A DNA stretch of 64,000 bases from Clostridium zeae (GCF_017312485.1 NZ_BMBA01000013.1:1-64000); one strand, 5' to 3'; positions 34,357-43,493 are shown, numbered from the stretch's first letter. The notes: generated from the sequence alone by a model not told the origin. Numbers and translations: made by a program.

Positions 34357-37008
34357 ATGAAGAGAATAGATCTAATTTATAATAAACTTTTAGAACTTTC
34401 CCGCCCAGATGGTGTAAGTGCTTCAGAGCTTTCAGAGATTTTAAGTATATCTAGAGCGAATGTTAGCTTTGATTTAAATAGATTGTGGGAAGAAGGTAAA
34501 GTTAGCAAATCAAGTGGAAGACCCGTCAAATACTCTATTTCTTCAAAAGGCCAGAATCACTCTAATAATGAAACTTCTTTAGATAGGCTATTAAGAAAAA
34601 ACGAAAGTTTAGCAGAGCCTATAGAAGGTGCTAAGGCAGCTATCTTATATCCACCAAAAGGCATGCATTGCTTAATTTTAGGCGAGACTGGTGTAGGAAA
34701 ATCAATGTTTGCAGACTACATGCATGAGTATGCCACAGAAATGGGTGTTAAGAAAAAAGATTCTCCTTTTATAATATTCAACTGCGCGGACTATACTAAT
34801 AATCCACAATTATTAAACGCTCAGCTGTTTGGAGTTAAAAAAGGCGCCTATACTGGAGCTGAAAATGATAAAGAAGGCTTGATTGAAAAAGCAAATGGAG
34901 GAATATTATTTTTAGATGAAGTTCACAGATTACCTCCAGAAGGACAAGAAGCCTTTTTTACTTTCATGGACAAAGGAGTTTTTAGAAGGATAGGAGAATC
35001 TGATACTAGAACAGCAGATGTGCTAATAATATCTGCAACTACAGAAGATCCATCTTCAGTTCTTCTTAAAACATTCACCAGAAGAATTCCAATGACTATC
35101 AAGTTACCTGCTCTTAAAGATAGATCAGCAAAAGAAAGACTAGAGCTAATAAGAGACTTTTTTGAGGCAGAGAGGATAAGGCTAGATAGAGAAATTGCAG
35201 CTTCTTTAAATACCATGAGAGCCTTATTATCGTACGATTGTCCAAATAACGTTGGACAATTAAAAGCCGACATACAACTTTTATGTGCAAAAGCATATTC
35301 TGATTTCTTAACTGGCAAAAAAGGAGAGGTTAAGATAACAAGTACTGATCTTCCCCCTCATATAAAAGAAGGATTATATAATGAAAAAGGAAATAGAATT
35401 CTATGGAATGAAACACTAGGAGAAAAAATTAACTTTTTCAAGTTCTCAAAGGGTGAAGACGATATTGTAAAGCAGCATGAAGAAGGAAGTATCTATGATA
35501 TTATAGATAGAAAAGTACAAGAACTACGACTAAAAGGTGTTTCTAATTTTGATATAGAGACCATATTGGAAAATGATATAACAAAATACTTTAAGATGTA
35601 TATAAGAGGTGCAGAAAATGCTATAAGCAGAAAAAATCTTATAAACATTTTAGGCGAAGACACTCTTTTACTTATTGATAAGATGTTCTATTATGCAACA
35701 ACAACTTTAGGAAGAAACTTTGATTCGAATACTTTTTCCGCATTAGCACTACATGTTAATACTCTAATAGAAAGATTAAATAACAACAAAACAATAATAA
35801 ATCCTCAGCTAAACTGGATAATAAAACAGTATCCTAAAGAATTTCAGGTAGCTAAGGAATGTGTTAAGATTCTAGAAGATCATCTTAAAATTAATGTACC
35901 TGAAGATGAAGCTGGATTTATTACATTGTTCTGGGTTTTAGAGAAAGAAAATAGAGAAAAAGATAAGGTTAAAGTTATCTTAATAGCTCATGGAGAAAGT
36001 ACTGCAACCTCTATGGCAGACGTTGCCAATAAACTTTTAGGTGAGGATTATGTAGTTGCTATTAATGCACCTATAGAAGTAAGCCCATTAGAAGTTTTAG
36101 GTGCTTTAAGGGCATATGTAAAAAATGATATGAATCCAATGGGATATTTGATTTTAGTAGACATGGGTTCTTTAACCACCTTTGGAGAAACAATAGAAAA
36201 AGAATATGGTATGCCGGTTAGAGTTGTAGCTTTAGTATCAACTTTGCATGTATTAGAGGCTACTAGAAAAGCTAGACTAGGCATAGGCTTAGAAGAGATA
36301 TATAAAGATGTAATTTCAATGAACTCCTATATGTTTGAACACAATTATGATAGACCTACAAAGGAGCATACTAAAAAACTTGCAATAGTAACTGCGTGTC
36401 TTACAGGAGAAGGAACAGCAGTAGCTATGAAAAGCTTCTTATCTCATAATTTAAGATATGATAAAGATTTACTTGAGATAATTCCTTTAAATTTTGTAGA
36501 TAAACATTTAATAAAATCTAGGCTAAAGGAAATAGAAGAAGAGAAAGAAATTATATTTATAGTATCATCTTTCCCTATAGATTCAGACTTAAAACAATTT
36601 AATATTCAAGATGTAATTAGTCTTAGAGTTATAAAGGAATTGCAAGAAAAAGTAGATATAAAAACAACCCTTATAAAAATGGAAGATGTTATATCTGAGA
36701 ATATACAAGGCGTGGATGGCAAAGCACTTTATAGAGACATATTAGATACCTTAAATAAAGCTAAATCCTTGCTTAGAATAGAGCTTGCAGAATCTACTCT
36801 TCCTGGCATAATTCTTCATATAGCCTTTATGGTAAATAGAATAATGAATGGTCAGAGTCCAAGCGAATACAGTGAAAAAGAGTCCTTTATTGAAGATAAC
36901 TTAGACATTTACAATGCAGTAAAAAAATCCTTGGAACTTCTAGAAAATAAATACCTAATAGAAGTTTCACAAGATGAAATATGTTATATAATGAACTTTT
37001 TTAGATAA
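34357..37008 (+). CDS. LevR-family sigma-54 activator with PTS regulation domains
   Basis: An 883-residue activator. The order is: N-terminal winged helix (1-60, ASELSEILSISRANVS), AAA+ domain with Walker A GETGVGKS (109-116), the sigma-54-contacting loop GAYTGA (163-168) and Walker B GGILFLDEV (181-189), a first PRD, an EIIA-mannose-like domain around 565-690 (VILIAHGESTA, His phosphorylated by HPr), and a C-terminal PRD. Such proteins are tuned by PTS phosphorylation and turn on adjacent PTS operons through sigma-54. The divergent PTS operon with its -24/-12 promoter is the obvious target. ATG at 34357 follows AGGAGGGAG. Confidence 0.92.
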   Translation: MKRIDLIYNKLLELSRPDGVSASELSEILSISRANVSFDLNRLWEEGKVSKSSGRPVKYSISSKGQNHSNNETSLDRLLRKNESLAEPIEGAKAAILYPPKGMHCLILGETGVGKSMFADYMHEYATEMGVKKKDSPFIIFNCADYTNNPQLLNAQLFGVKKGAYTGAENDKEGLIEKANGGILFLDEVHRLPPEGQEAFFTFMDKGVFRRIGESDTRTADVLIISATTEDPSSVLLKTFTRRIPMTIKLPALKDRSAKERLELIRDFFEAERIRLDREIAASLNTMRALLSYDCPNNVGQLKADIQLLCAKAYSDFLTGKKGEVKITSTDLPPHIKEGLYNEKGNRILWNETLGEKINFFKFSKGEDDIVKQHEEGSIYDIIDRKVQELRLKGVSNFDIETILENDITKYFKMYIRGAENAISRKNLINILGEDTLLLIDKMFYYATTTLGRNFDSNTFSALALHVNTLIERLNNNKTIINPQLNWIIKQYPKEFQVAKECVKILEDHLKINVPEDEAGFITLFWVLEKENREKDKVKVILIAHGESTATSMADVANKLLGEDYVVAINAPIEVSPLEVLGALRAYVKNDMNPMGYLILVDMGSLTTFGETIEKEYGMPVRVVALVSTLHVLEATRKARLGIGLEEIYKDVISMNSYMFEHNYDRPTKEHTKKLAIVTACLTGEGTAVAMKSFLSHNLRYDKDLLEIIPLNFVDKHLIKSRLKEIEEEKEIIFIVSSFPIDSDLKQFNIQDVISLRVIKELQEKVDIKTTLIKMEDVISENIQGVDGKALYRDILDTLNKAKSLLRIELAESTLPGIILHIAFMVNRIMNGQSPSEYSEKESFIEDNLDIYNAVKKSLELLENKYLIEVSQDEICYIMNFFR

Positions 37009-37109
37009 AGTTGAGATAGAAGTTTATGAATTTATTCACAAGCTTCTATCTTTACTTTTAGATGAAATTTTCTACACCTATGTTAATATATATCTAAGGA
37101 GGCGATTTA

Positions 37110-37616
37110 ATGTCAAAAAATATTGATACTAAGCTTGAAGGCTTTAATCTTAGATTTGCCACGAAAGAAGATATCAGTACTATTTTAGGTTTTATAAAAG
37201 AATTAGCTGAATACGAAAATATGCTTGAAGATGTCATTGCTACAAAAGAGAGATTAAATGAGTGGCTTTTCGAGAGAAAATCTGCTGAAGTTATAATAGC
37301 TGAATTTGAAAACGAACCTATAGGCTTCTCATTATTTTTCCACAACTTCTCTACCTTTTTAGGCAGATCAGGTATTTATCTAGAAGATTTATATATAAAA
37401 CCACAGATGAGGGGAAAAGGGTTCGGAAAAATTATGCTTGCATATCTAGCAAAACTTGCTGTTGAAAGAAAATGTGGAAGACTTGAATGGGCCTGCCTTG
37501 ATTGGAATGAGCCATCAATCAAATTCTATAAAGGTTTAGGCGCAAAGCCTATGGATGAATGGACCGTATATAGAGTTCATGATAAATCCCTTGAAAATCT
37601 AGCTCAAAAATTTTAA
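37110..37616 (+). CDS. GNAT acetyltransferase (diamine/spermidine acetyltransferase-like)
   Basis: A 168-residue GNAT enzyme. It has RFATKEDISTILGFIKELAEYE at the N-terminus, VIIAEFENEPIGFSLFF (strands 3-4), IYLEDLYIKPQMRGKGFGKIML (motif A, acetyl-CoA pyrophosphate loop QMRGKGFGK) and WNEPSIKFYKGLGAKPMDEW (motif B). The YLEDLY and LDWNEPSIKFYK pattern is that of SAT1-like diamine acetyltransferases, so it may acetylate polyamines or thialysine. ATG at 37110 follows AAGGAGG. Monocistronic. Confidence 0.88.
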   Translation: MSKNIDTKLEGFNLRFATKEDISTILGFIKELAEYENMLEDVIATKERLNEWLFERKSAEVIIAEFENEPIGFSLFFHNFSTFLGRSGIYLEDLYIKPQMRGKGFGKIMLAYLAKLAVERKCGRLEWACLDWNEPSIKFYKGLGAKPMDEWTVYRVHDKSLENLAQKF

Positions 37617-37653
37617 GCTACTAAATAATAGTATAAATACCATCTATACTTAT

Positions 37654-37684
37654 AAAACCTAAGTTCTTAAGAATTTAGGTTTTA
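37654..37684 (+). terminator. Terminator of the acetyltransferase
   Basis: AAAACCTAAG / AATTTAGGTTTT stem with TATTG after it. Confidence 0.7.
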
Positions 37685-37747
37685 TTGTTGTAGACTAATA
37701 TAATTTATTCAGATGGAAACCTTATATATAATGTAAATATACTATAC

Positions 37748-37792
37748 AATAAAAGATGGTTATATTAAACTTTTATATAACTATCTTTTATT
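37748..37792. repeat. Long perfect-type hairpin in the gap before alanine racemase
   Basis: AATAAAAGATGGTTATAT pairs with ATATAACTATCTTTTATT, 17 of 18 matched, around a short loop. It could be a second terminator or a palindrome repeat. It is not in a gene. Confidence 0.55.
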
Positions 37793-37882
37793 CCATACCA
37801 CTTAGATAAAAATATAACTGCAATATGGATGTTTGATAAGTACCACTTAACTGATACAATAAATATATAGATTATTTAGGAG

Positions 37883-39052
37883 ATGATGGCTTTGAAGATG
37901 ATGCATCCAGTTTGGGTAGAAATAAATCTTGATAATTTAGAATTCAATTTGAATCAAATAAAAAATAAGATAGGAAATAGTGAAATAATAAGTGTTATAA
38001 AAGCTAATGCCTACGGACATGGTGCTCTAGAATGTGCAAAACTTTTATCAAACATAGGAATAAACAGGTTTGGTGTCGCTAATATTATGGAAGCTATTGA
38101 ACTCCGAAAAGATGGTGTTGATGATGCTATAATGATATTAGGAATATGCGGAGAAAACGCTATAGAGGAACTAATAAAATACGATATTGAAGCTACTGTA
38201 TCAACTTATACTTTTGCTAAAAAGTTATCAGAAGCATCAGTTGAAAATCATAAAATAAGTAGCATTCATATAAAGCTAGATACTGGCATGGGAAGAGTAG
38301 GTTTTCTTCAAAGCGATGAAGATATAAAGATTATAGAAGATATATGCAATCTAGAAAACATAAAGGTTGAGAGTATCTTCTCTCATTTTGCATCAGCAGA
38401 TAGTAAAGATAAGAGCTATACTGAAAAGCAATTAGATATATATAATAGAGAGATTAAAAGAATTAATGATAAGTACAATGGAAGAATTAAAAGAAATATT
38501 GCAAACAGTGCTGGAATAATAGATGTTCCTGAGAGTTGCTATGATTATGTAAGACCTGGAATAATTCAATATGGCTATTATCCTTCTGAAGATGTTATGA
38601 AAGAGCGCTTAGATTTAAAGCCAGTACTAACATGGAAAAGCAGGATTGTACATTTAAAAATGTTAGATGAAAATAATTATATAGGCTATGGTCAAAAATT
38701 TAAGACCACAAGAAAGAGTAAAATAGCTACTATACCTGTAGGATATGCAGATGGTTATTCAAGAATACTTTCTGGGAAAGCTAAAGTTATAATAAACGGA
38801 AAACTCGCTCCTGTTGTTGGAAATATATGTATGGATCAGATTATGGTTGACGTTACTGATTTAGAAGATGTTCAATTATCAGATGAAGTAATACTTTTAG
38901 GTAGATTTGAAGACGTTAAATTTGATGCAGATGATATAGCAGAAATAATGGGAACTATAAATTATGAAATTCTTTGTAATATAGGAAGAAGAGTTACGCG
39001 AGTATATAAAAGACATGGCGAAAGAACTGATGTTGTAAATTATGTATTTTGA
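37883..39052 (+). CDS. alr: Alanine racemase
   Basis: A 389-residue PLP-dependent racemase converting L-alanine to D-alanine for peptidoglycan. PLP attaches to Lys40 in VIKANAYGHG. The second catalytic residue, Tyr, lies in IPVGYADGYSRIL near 285, and CMDQIMVDVTD further on is conserved. Length is normal. The start is ambiguous: AGGAG touches the ATG at 37883, ATG 37886 is 3 nt away, and TTG 37892 has better spacing. Monocistronic with a terminator. Many spore-formers have a second, sporulation-linked alr; which one this is cannot be told. Confidence 0.93.
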   Translation: MMALKMMHPVWVEINLDNLEFNLNQIKNKIGNSEIISVIKANAYGHGALECAKLLSNIGINRFGVANIMEAIELRKDGVDDAIMILGICGENAIEELIKYDIEATVSTYTFAKKLSEASVENHKISSIHIKLDTGMGRVGFLQSDEDIKIIEDICNLENIKVESIFSHFASADSKDKSYTEKQLDIYNREIKRINDKYNGRIKRNIANSAGIIDVPESCYDYVRPGIIQYGYYPSEDVMKERLDLKPVLTWKSRIVHLKMLDENNYIGYGQKFKTTRKSKIATIPVGYADGYSRILSGKAKVIINGKLAPVVGNICMDQIMVDVTDLEDVQLSDEVILLGRFEDVKFDADDIAEIMGTINYEILCNIGRRVTRVYKRHGERTDVVNYVF

Positions 39053-39057
39053 TTTAA

Positions 39058-39084
39058 AAGGCTATTGCATTTTGCAATAGCCTT
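39058..39084 (+). terminator. Terminator of alr
   Basis: AAGGCTATTGCA / TGCAATAGCCTT stem with ATTTAT after it. Confidence 0.85.
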
Positions 39085-39124
39085 ATTTATAAGTAAAGAG
39101 TTATAATATTATTGTGTACTTATA

Positions 39125-39219
39125 GATGAACCACTTCATAATTAAATATATATTTTCAAATTCTCCTCTCAGAACCCAGAGGAGTTTTGAAAATAGATTT
39201 CGGATTGAAGTGTTTCATC
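39125..39219. repeat. Palindrome family, full-length copy (95 bp)
   Basis: GATGAACCACTTCA at 39125 is inverted as TGAAGTGTTTCATC ending at 39219. An inner stem pairs TTTTCAAATTCTCCTCT and GAGGAGTTTTGAAAA around AGAACCCA. Confidence 0.75.
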
Positions 39220-39252
39220 TTTACATTGTTATTAATTAAGGAGGAGATACTT

Positions 39253-40206
39253 ATGAAGATAGTATTATTAGAGCCGTTAGGCATAAGTAAAGATACTCTT
39301 TCAAAGCTATCATCAAAGCTTAATGAAATGGGGCACCAGTTCCTAGCTTTTGATACAGTTGAAAAAGATATTGAAATATTGAAAGAAAGAGCTCAGGGGG
39401 CTGATATCTTAATGATTGCAAACAATCCATTAAGTGGCGAAGTTATAAGAAGTGTGGATACACTTAAATATATAGCTGTAGCTTTCACTGGAGTTGATCA
39501 TGTTGATAAATCAGCTTGCGAAGAAAGAGGACTAAAAGTATCAAACGCAAAAGGTTATGCAACTGAAGCCGTTGCAGAACTTACTATAGGAATGATAATT
39601 TCTCTACTTAGAAATGTTAAACAATGCGATGAAGTTGTCCGCACGGAAGGTACAAAACTTGGACTTGTAGGAACTGAATTAAACGGTAAAACTGTAGGTA
39701 TAGTTGGTACTGGTGACATAGGAATAAGAACAGCACAAATCCTTAAAGCCTTTAACTGTAAACTTCTTGGATACAGTAGAACAGAAAGAACTGAGGGAAA
39801 AGAACTGGGAATCACTTATGTAGACCTAGATACTTTACTAAAAAATAGTGACATAGTATCTCTTCATGTTCCATTAACAGAACAGACGACAAAACTTATA
39901 AATAAAGAAACCTTATCACTAATGAAAAAAAACTCTATCCTCATAAACATGGCAAGAGGACCTGTTGTGGATAGCGCTGCACTTGCAGAAGCCTTAAATA
40001 GCGGAACTATTGCCGGAGCAGGGATAGATGTTTTCGAAGTTGAGCCACCAGTTGCTTCATCTCATCCACTTTTTAGCTCAAAAAACACTCTAGTAACCCC
40101 ACACGTAGCTTTTGCTACTAGCGAATCTATGATAAAAAGAGCAAATATAGTTTTTGATAATGTCTATGCATGGATAAATGGTGAAGAAAAAAATATAGTT
40201 TTTTAG
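39253..40206 (+). CDS. NAD-dependent D-2-hydroxyacid dehydrogenase family protein
   Basis: A 317-residue oxidoreductase of the D-3-phosphoglycerate/D-lactate dehydrogenase family. It has the Rossmann motif VGIVGTGDIGIRTAQIL near 147-163, followed by catalytic Arg in NMARGPVVD, Glu in DVFEVEPP and His in TPHVAFAT. I use ATG 39253 after AAGGAGGAG; the frame open upstream runs into the palindrome repeat. The exact 2-hydroxyacid (glycerate, lactate or other) is not clear. It is not next to serine genes, so it is unlikely to be the main SerA. Monocistronic. Confidence 0.88.
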   Translation: MKIVLLEPLGISKDTLSKLSSKLNEMGHQFLAFDTVEKDIEILKERAQGADILMIANNPLSGEVIRSVDTLKYIAVAFTGVDHVDKSACEERGLKVSNAKGYATEAVAELTIGMIISLLRNVKQCDEVVRTEGTKLGLVGTELNGKTVGIVGTGDIGIRTAQILKAFNCKLLGYSRTERTEGKELGITYVDLDTLLKNSDIVSLHVPLTEQTTKLINKETLSLMKKNSILINMARGPVVDSAALAEALNSGTIAGAGIDVFEVEPPVASSHPLFSSKNTLVTPHVAFATSESMIKRANIVFDNVYAWINGEEKNIVF

Positions 40207-40304
40207 ACATCCAAACATTAATTTTTCAATAGATGCTAATATATAAATTATCCTGCAAAACAGCTTAATTTCAGTTTCATTGGCATCTATATAAATTAAT
40301 CCAT

Positions 40305-40336
40305 AAAAAAATCAACTCTAGATGAGTTGATTTTTT
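40305..40336. terminator. Bidirectional terminator
   Basis: AAAAAATCAACTC / GAGTTGATTTTTT between convergent genes. Confidence 0.88.
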
Positions 40337-40355
40337 ATATTATATATATACTTTT

Positions 40356-41186
40356 TTATCTAAATATTATATCTCTAAAAGCCATTATTACCTCAATAAG
40401 TATTAATAATATTACTATGATTTCAAGATTATTTGCTCTTTTAGAGTGACTTAAGTTAGCAAAAATTTCTATTATATCTACCATAGTTTGTGATTTAGCA
40501 TTTAACTTTTCATACCTGTCATTAAGTTCAAATAAATCAGCTAAATCATTAAATAAATTTTCAGCGCTTTCATTCTTCCAAGCAATGGCTGGTTTATCGA
40601 GAAGCATTATATATGATATAGTTGTATGTTTGAAAGATAGTACTCTTCCAATTATAGAAGCAGCCTGTTTTTCATTAATATTAAGATTACCATTTTCAAG
40701 ACTCTTTATAATCTTCTCCACCTCATCAAAAACCACATCCATCGTTACTTCAATAGTCTCTAATGCAACTGATTTTGCAACCACTAAAGCAGTCATAGAA
40801 AAATGATGTTCATCTATACTATTTATAACCAAGCTCTCATATTCTAATTGCTCTTCCATATGTTCATGTAAAACTATCCTAAAATCTTCTCTGCACTCAT
40901 ATCTCATATATTTATTTAGACTTTTTATACTATTAGGTGTTAGTTTAATTATATTTATAAAATCATCAATTTCATCATTTGTAAAATTTACAAATACAAT
41001 TGAACCAAAATGATAGATATATACAGCCTTATCTTCTATATTCTTAACATACCCTTGAAGTTGACCATCCTTAAGTATTAATGGCTCCTCCCACTTTATC
41101 TTCTTGTTTATATCAAATCTTTTAGCTATGTTAGATATGCTAAACTCACTACATATTGCCCTAGCCTTAAATATATATTCTTTCAT
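40356..41186 (-). CDS. RMD1/DUF155 family protein
   Basis: A 276-residue protein of the RMD1/YagE family (DUF155). A soluble N-terminal domain (VYIYHFGSIVFVN is the family core) is followed by helices and one C-terminal membrane segment (NLEIIVILLILIEVIMAF). The yeast members, Rmd1 and Rmd8, are linked to septation and mitochondrial functions; the bacterial role is unknown. I use the second ATG (41184-41186), five bases after GGAGG, since the first ATG overlaps that site. Divergent from a large structured RNA. Confidence 0.82.
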   Translation of the reverse strand: MKEYIFKARAICSEFSISNIAKRFDINKKIKWEEPLILKDGQLQGYVKNIEDKAVYIYHFGSIVFVNFTNDEIDDFINIIKLTPNSIKSLNKYMRYECREDFRIVLHEHMEEQLEYESLVINSIDEHHFSMTALVVAKSVALETIEVTMDVVFDEVEKIIKSLENGNLNINEKQAASIIGRVLSFKHTTISYIMLLDKPAIAWKNESAENLFNDLADLFELNDRYEKLNAKSQTMVDIIEIFANLSHSKRANNLEIIVILLILIEVIMAFRDIIFR

Positions 41187-41432
41187 TATTTCCTCCATAA
41201 ATTATTAAAAGCTAACTTAAAAAATGAAACAAATTTCTTTACATATATCTATTAAGTAAAAATATACTTATACTTATTCTTTTCTATTTATATTTTATTG
41301 CTGTTATACTATCTGCAAATAATTATTTAATATATCCTATTAATATAAATCTATTAATATTTAATAATTAGAAAAATAAATTTTCATAAATATTCCATGT
41401 ATTTAAATCTTTATTCAGGTTATATTAATATC

Positions 41433-41888
41433 ATAAGGAACATGGTGATAGGTCAATTCTTATAAATAGTTTAATCTATTTTTGTAAGAGGAATTTAAAT
41501 AGTTGCAGTTAAAACTGTTGTTATTTAAATAAGATTTTATATGGTTAGGAAAGGCTTTATTATAGTCATTTCTTGATTATAATAAGGTCCCAACTTATCA
41601 TATAAGGTCGAGATAAGATTTTATAGAGTGTTGTAATGGTTTTATATAGCCGAAAGGTTATATATAGTTGTGTAAATATTTTATGAGGTCGAGCGAACCA
41701 TTAATACTTGGTAGTGATGTGCTTCTTTATAGTCGAAAGATTATACTTAGGTGATAAATTATCTTTATTAGTGCTAGTCATATCACCATGTTTCTTATAT
41801 TAAAAACAAATTTAACACCCCTACTCTGGTATACTTTGCCACCTTAATGTCAATAATCCTAAGGATTATAAAATTAGGTGGTGTTTTT
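41433..41888 (+). ncRNA. Large structured RNA / leader upstream of a small membrane protein
   Basis: No reading frame runs through this region, but it is full of complementary arms. The closing stem is ATAAGGAACATGGTGATA (41433-41450) with TATCACCATGTTTCTTAT (41781-41798): 18 bp, 17 Watson-Crick and one G-U. Inside are hairpins at about 41455-41495, 41493-41530, 41557-41585, 41594-41617, 41643-41664 (GAAA loop) and 41728-41745 (GAAA loop). AGGTC occurs four times, AGGTCGAG twice, each time about 46 nt before a GAAA hairpin. An intrinsic terminator ends the region at 41888. It does not resemble the T-box, RNase P, tmRNA, SRP or 6S sequences I know. Exact 5' end unknown. Confidence 0.6.
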
Positions 41889-41889
41889 T
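41838..41889 (+). terminator. Terminator-like hairpin that also hides a ribosome site
   Basis: CCACCTTAAT (41839-41848) pairs with ATTAGGTGG (41873-41881). Inside, ATAATCC pairs with GGATTAT. Six Ts (41884-41889) follow. AGGTGG in the 3' arm is also the ribosome site for the ATG at 41890, which touches the last T. Confidence 0.75.
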
Positions 41890-42183
41890 ATGAAAAAAAT
41901 ATATAAATTTTTAGGTTTAGATAATATAGAAAATTTTTGTAAAACTGATACAAAAGATTTAATTAAGCTTTCTATAATATTTCTCGTAGCTTCTTTATAT
42001 TCATCATTTTATACTTATGATTATTATAGAAGTTATTTAGGCCATTCATCTGACTCAACACTTATTGGAAATGCAAAAGGCGCATTTGTAACTTCCTTGG
42101 GCTTGGGATATACATTTTTATATTTTTTCATAAATATATTCCTATCTAGAAGAAACCCTATAAAATCTAAATTGAAGAAATAA
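41890..42183 (+). CDS. Small membrane protein controlled by the structured RNA
   Basis: A 97-residue protein, unrecognised. It has a basic/aromatic N-terminus (KKIYKFLGLDNIEN), a hydrophobic stretch at about 23-38 (DLIKLSIIFLVASLYSSF), a YDYYRSYLGHSSDS loop, a second stretch at about 67-83 (FVTSLGLGYTFLYFFINIFL), and a basic tail RRNPIKSKLKK. The ATG directly follows the T-run of the preceding hairpin, with AGGTGG inside that hairpin. Function unknown; its value lies in being the only gene downstream of the RNA. A terminator follows at 42198. Confidence 0.68.
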   Translation: MKKIYKFLGLDNIENFCKTDTKDLIKLSIIFLVASLYSSFYTYDYYRSYLGHSSDSTLIGNAKGAFVTSLGLGYTFLYFFINIFLSRRNPIKSKLKK

Positions 42184-42197
42184 ATTAGGACATAGTA

Positions 42198-42232
42198 AAA
42201 AAACAGCCTAATGTTCTTATGGCTGCTTTTTT
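42198..42232 (+). terminator. Terminator after the small membrane protein
   Basis: AACAGCC / GGCTGCTT stem, with a run of Ts. Confidence 0.8.
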
Positions 42233-42361
42233 GTTGTTAATAGTTATTAATTTAAAATTATTATTTATATAATAGTTCTAGTTTAATTATCTACTTGTAC
42301 ATACTCTAAGCTCTTAATGCTTACAGCTTTTAATAAAATTATATTTTATCATATAAAACAA

Positions 42362-43057
42362 TTATAAAACTAAATCTCCAACTTCCGAATATACAACTTT
42401 ATTTTTTATTTCTTTGGCCTTGTACAATGCTCTATCAGCTAAATCCACTAATAATTGAGTATCAACTTCTTCGAAAACTGAAACTACACCTATACTTACA
42501 GTAATACATCTTTGATCCTGTCTAAATGTAAATACATGACTTCCAACTAAGTTCCTTATCTTTTCTGCTACCATAATGGACTTTTCCTTATTAGTTTCAG
42601 GTAGGATTATTGCAAACTCTTCTCCTCCGAATCTAGTTATAGTATCTTTAGATCTTATATTAGGCCTTATTATATCAGCTAGTTCTTTTAGAACCAAATC
42701 ACCAGCACTATGTCCGTAGGTATCATTTATTAATTTAAAGTTGTCCACATCTATCATTAACAATGATATTCCTAACTCATTATGTCTTACTTTTTTCATT
42801 TCATTTAAAATCTTACCAACAAAAAACCTTCTATTGTACAACTCTGTAAGCTTATCTGTATATGCAAATACATGAAGATTTTTTATTGTTACTCCACACC
42901 TAAAAGCAAATACTATATCTATGGCTGAAATTACAATCCATAAAAATATAACATACTTTCTTTGAATATATAAATCTAATATATACCCAATAATATGAAG
43001 CATTAATACATTGGCAGAAATAATAAATGGGGCAAATTTGTTAAAAAATCTATCCAT
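42362..43057 (-). CDS. Diguanylate cyclase with short membrane anchor
   Basis: A 231-residue GGDEF protein. Two membrane segments (about 11-28 and 34-52) lead into a cyclase domain with DKLTELYNRRFF near 68, LMIDVDNFKLINDTYGH near 100-116 and GGEEF at 144-148. An RxxD inhibitory site (RSKD) lies five residues upstream. No sensor domain of any size lies outside the membrane. It makes c-di-GMP, with product inhibition likely. Monocistronic. Confidence 0.92.
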   Translation of the reverse strand: MDRFFNKFAPFIISANVLMLHIIGYILDLYIQRKYVIFLWIVISAIDIVFAFRCGVTIKNLHVFAYTDKLTELYNRRFFVGKILNEMKKVRHNELGISLLMIDVDNFKLINDTYGHSAGDLVLKELADIIRPNIRSKDTITRFGGEEFAIILPETNKEKSIMVAEKIRNLVGSHVFTFRQDQRCITVSIGVVSVFEEVDTQLLVDLADRALYKAKEIKNKVVYSEVGDLVL

Positions 43058-43125
43058 TTTATCCCTCTTTTATATAAAAATACGTTTATCATTATATCAC
43101 TTTTGATAACTATAATAAATATATA

Positions 43126-43217
43126 GATAAACTACTTCATATTAGAATTTATCAAAATAAAGATTCGTAGAACCATCGAAATCTTTATTTTGAGTTTAAG
43201 GATTGAAATAGTTTATC
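43126..43217. repeat. Palindrome family, full-length copy
   Basis: GATAAACTACTTCA at 43126 is inverted as TGAAATAGTTTATC ending at 43217. The inner stem CAAAATAAAGATT / AATCTTTATTTTG is compensatory-diverged from the other copies, i.e. both arms changed together. Confidence 0.7.
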
Positions 43218-43439
43218 TATAGTTTACATTTAAAAGTGCTATACGTGACTTATTTTAATCTAAGCATTTGTTAAATTGCTCACTAATATATATTATAATA
43301 CTTAAAGTAACTATACTAAAGTACTTAAACCCTTATGATTATATTTTTTTATTTATAAAGGTGTACAGATTAGTTCAGATATTTAATTATATCTCATATG
43401 AATTTATTGTTAAAACATAAATATTTTTCATACAACGTA

Positions 43440-43493
43440 TTGACAGTTAATTGATAAAATATTATCATTTAATTGATAATGAATTTCATTACT
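43440..43493 (+). promoter_or_regulatory. Sigma-A promoter overlapped by Fur-box-like sequences
   Basis: TTGACA (43440-43445), 17-bp spacer, TATCAT (43463-43468). GATAATGAATTTCATTACT at 43475-43493 matches the 19-bp Fur consensus at 14 positions, and GATAAAATATTATCATTT at 43453 is a second half-matching site over the -10. Iron repression is therefore likely. Confidence 0.65.

Noticed and set aside
34923-35318. 131-residue frame antisense to the LevR-type gene
   Set aside because: A shadow of the AAA+ domain; no start signals.
41401-41888. A broken protein gene instead of an RNA
   Set aside because: All frames have frequent stops, there is no similarity to any neighbour, and paired arms explain the sequence better.
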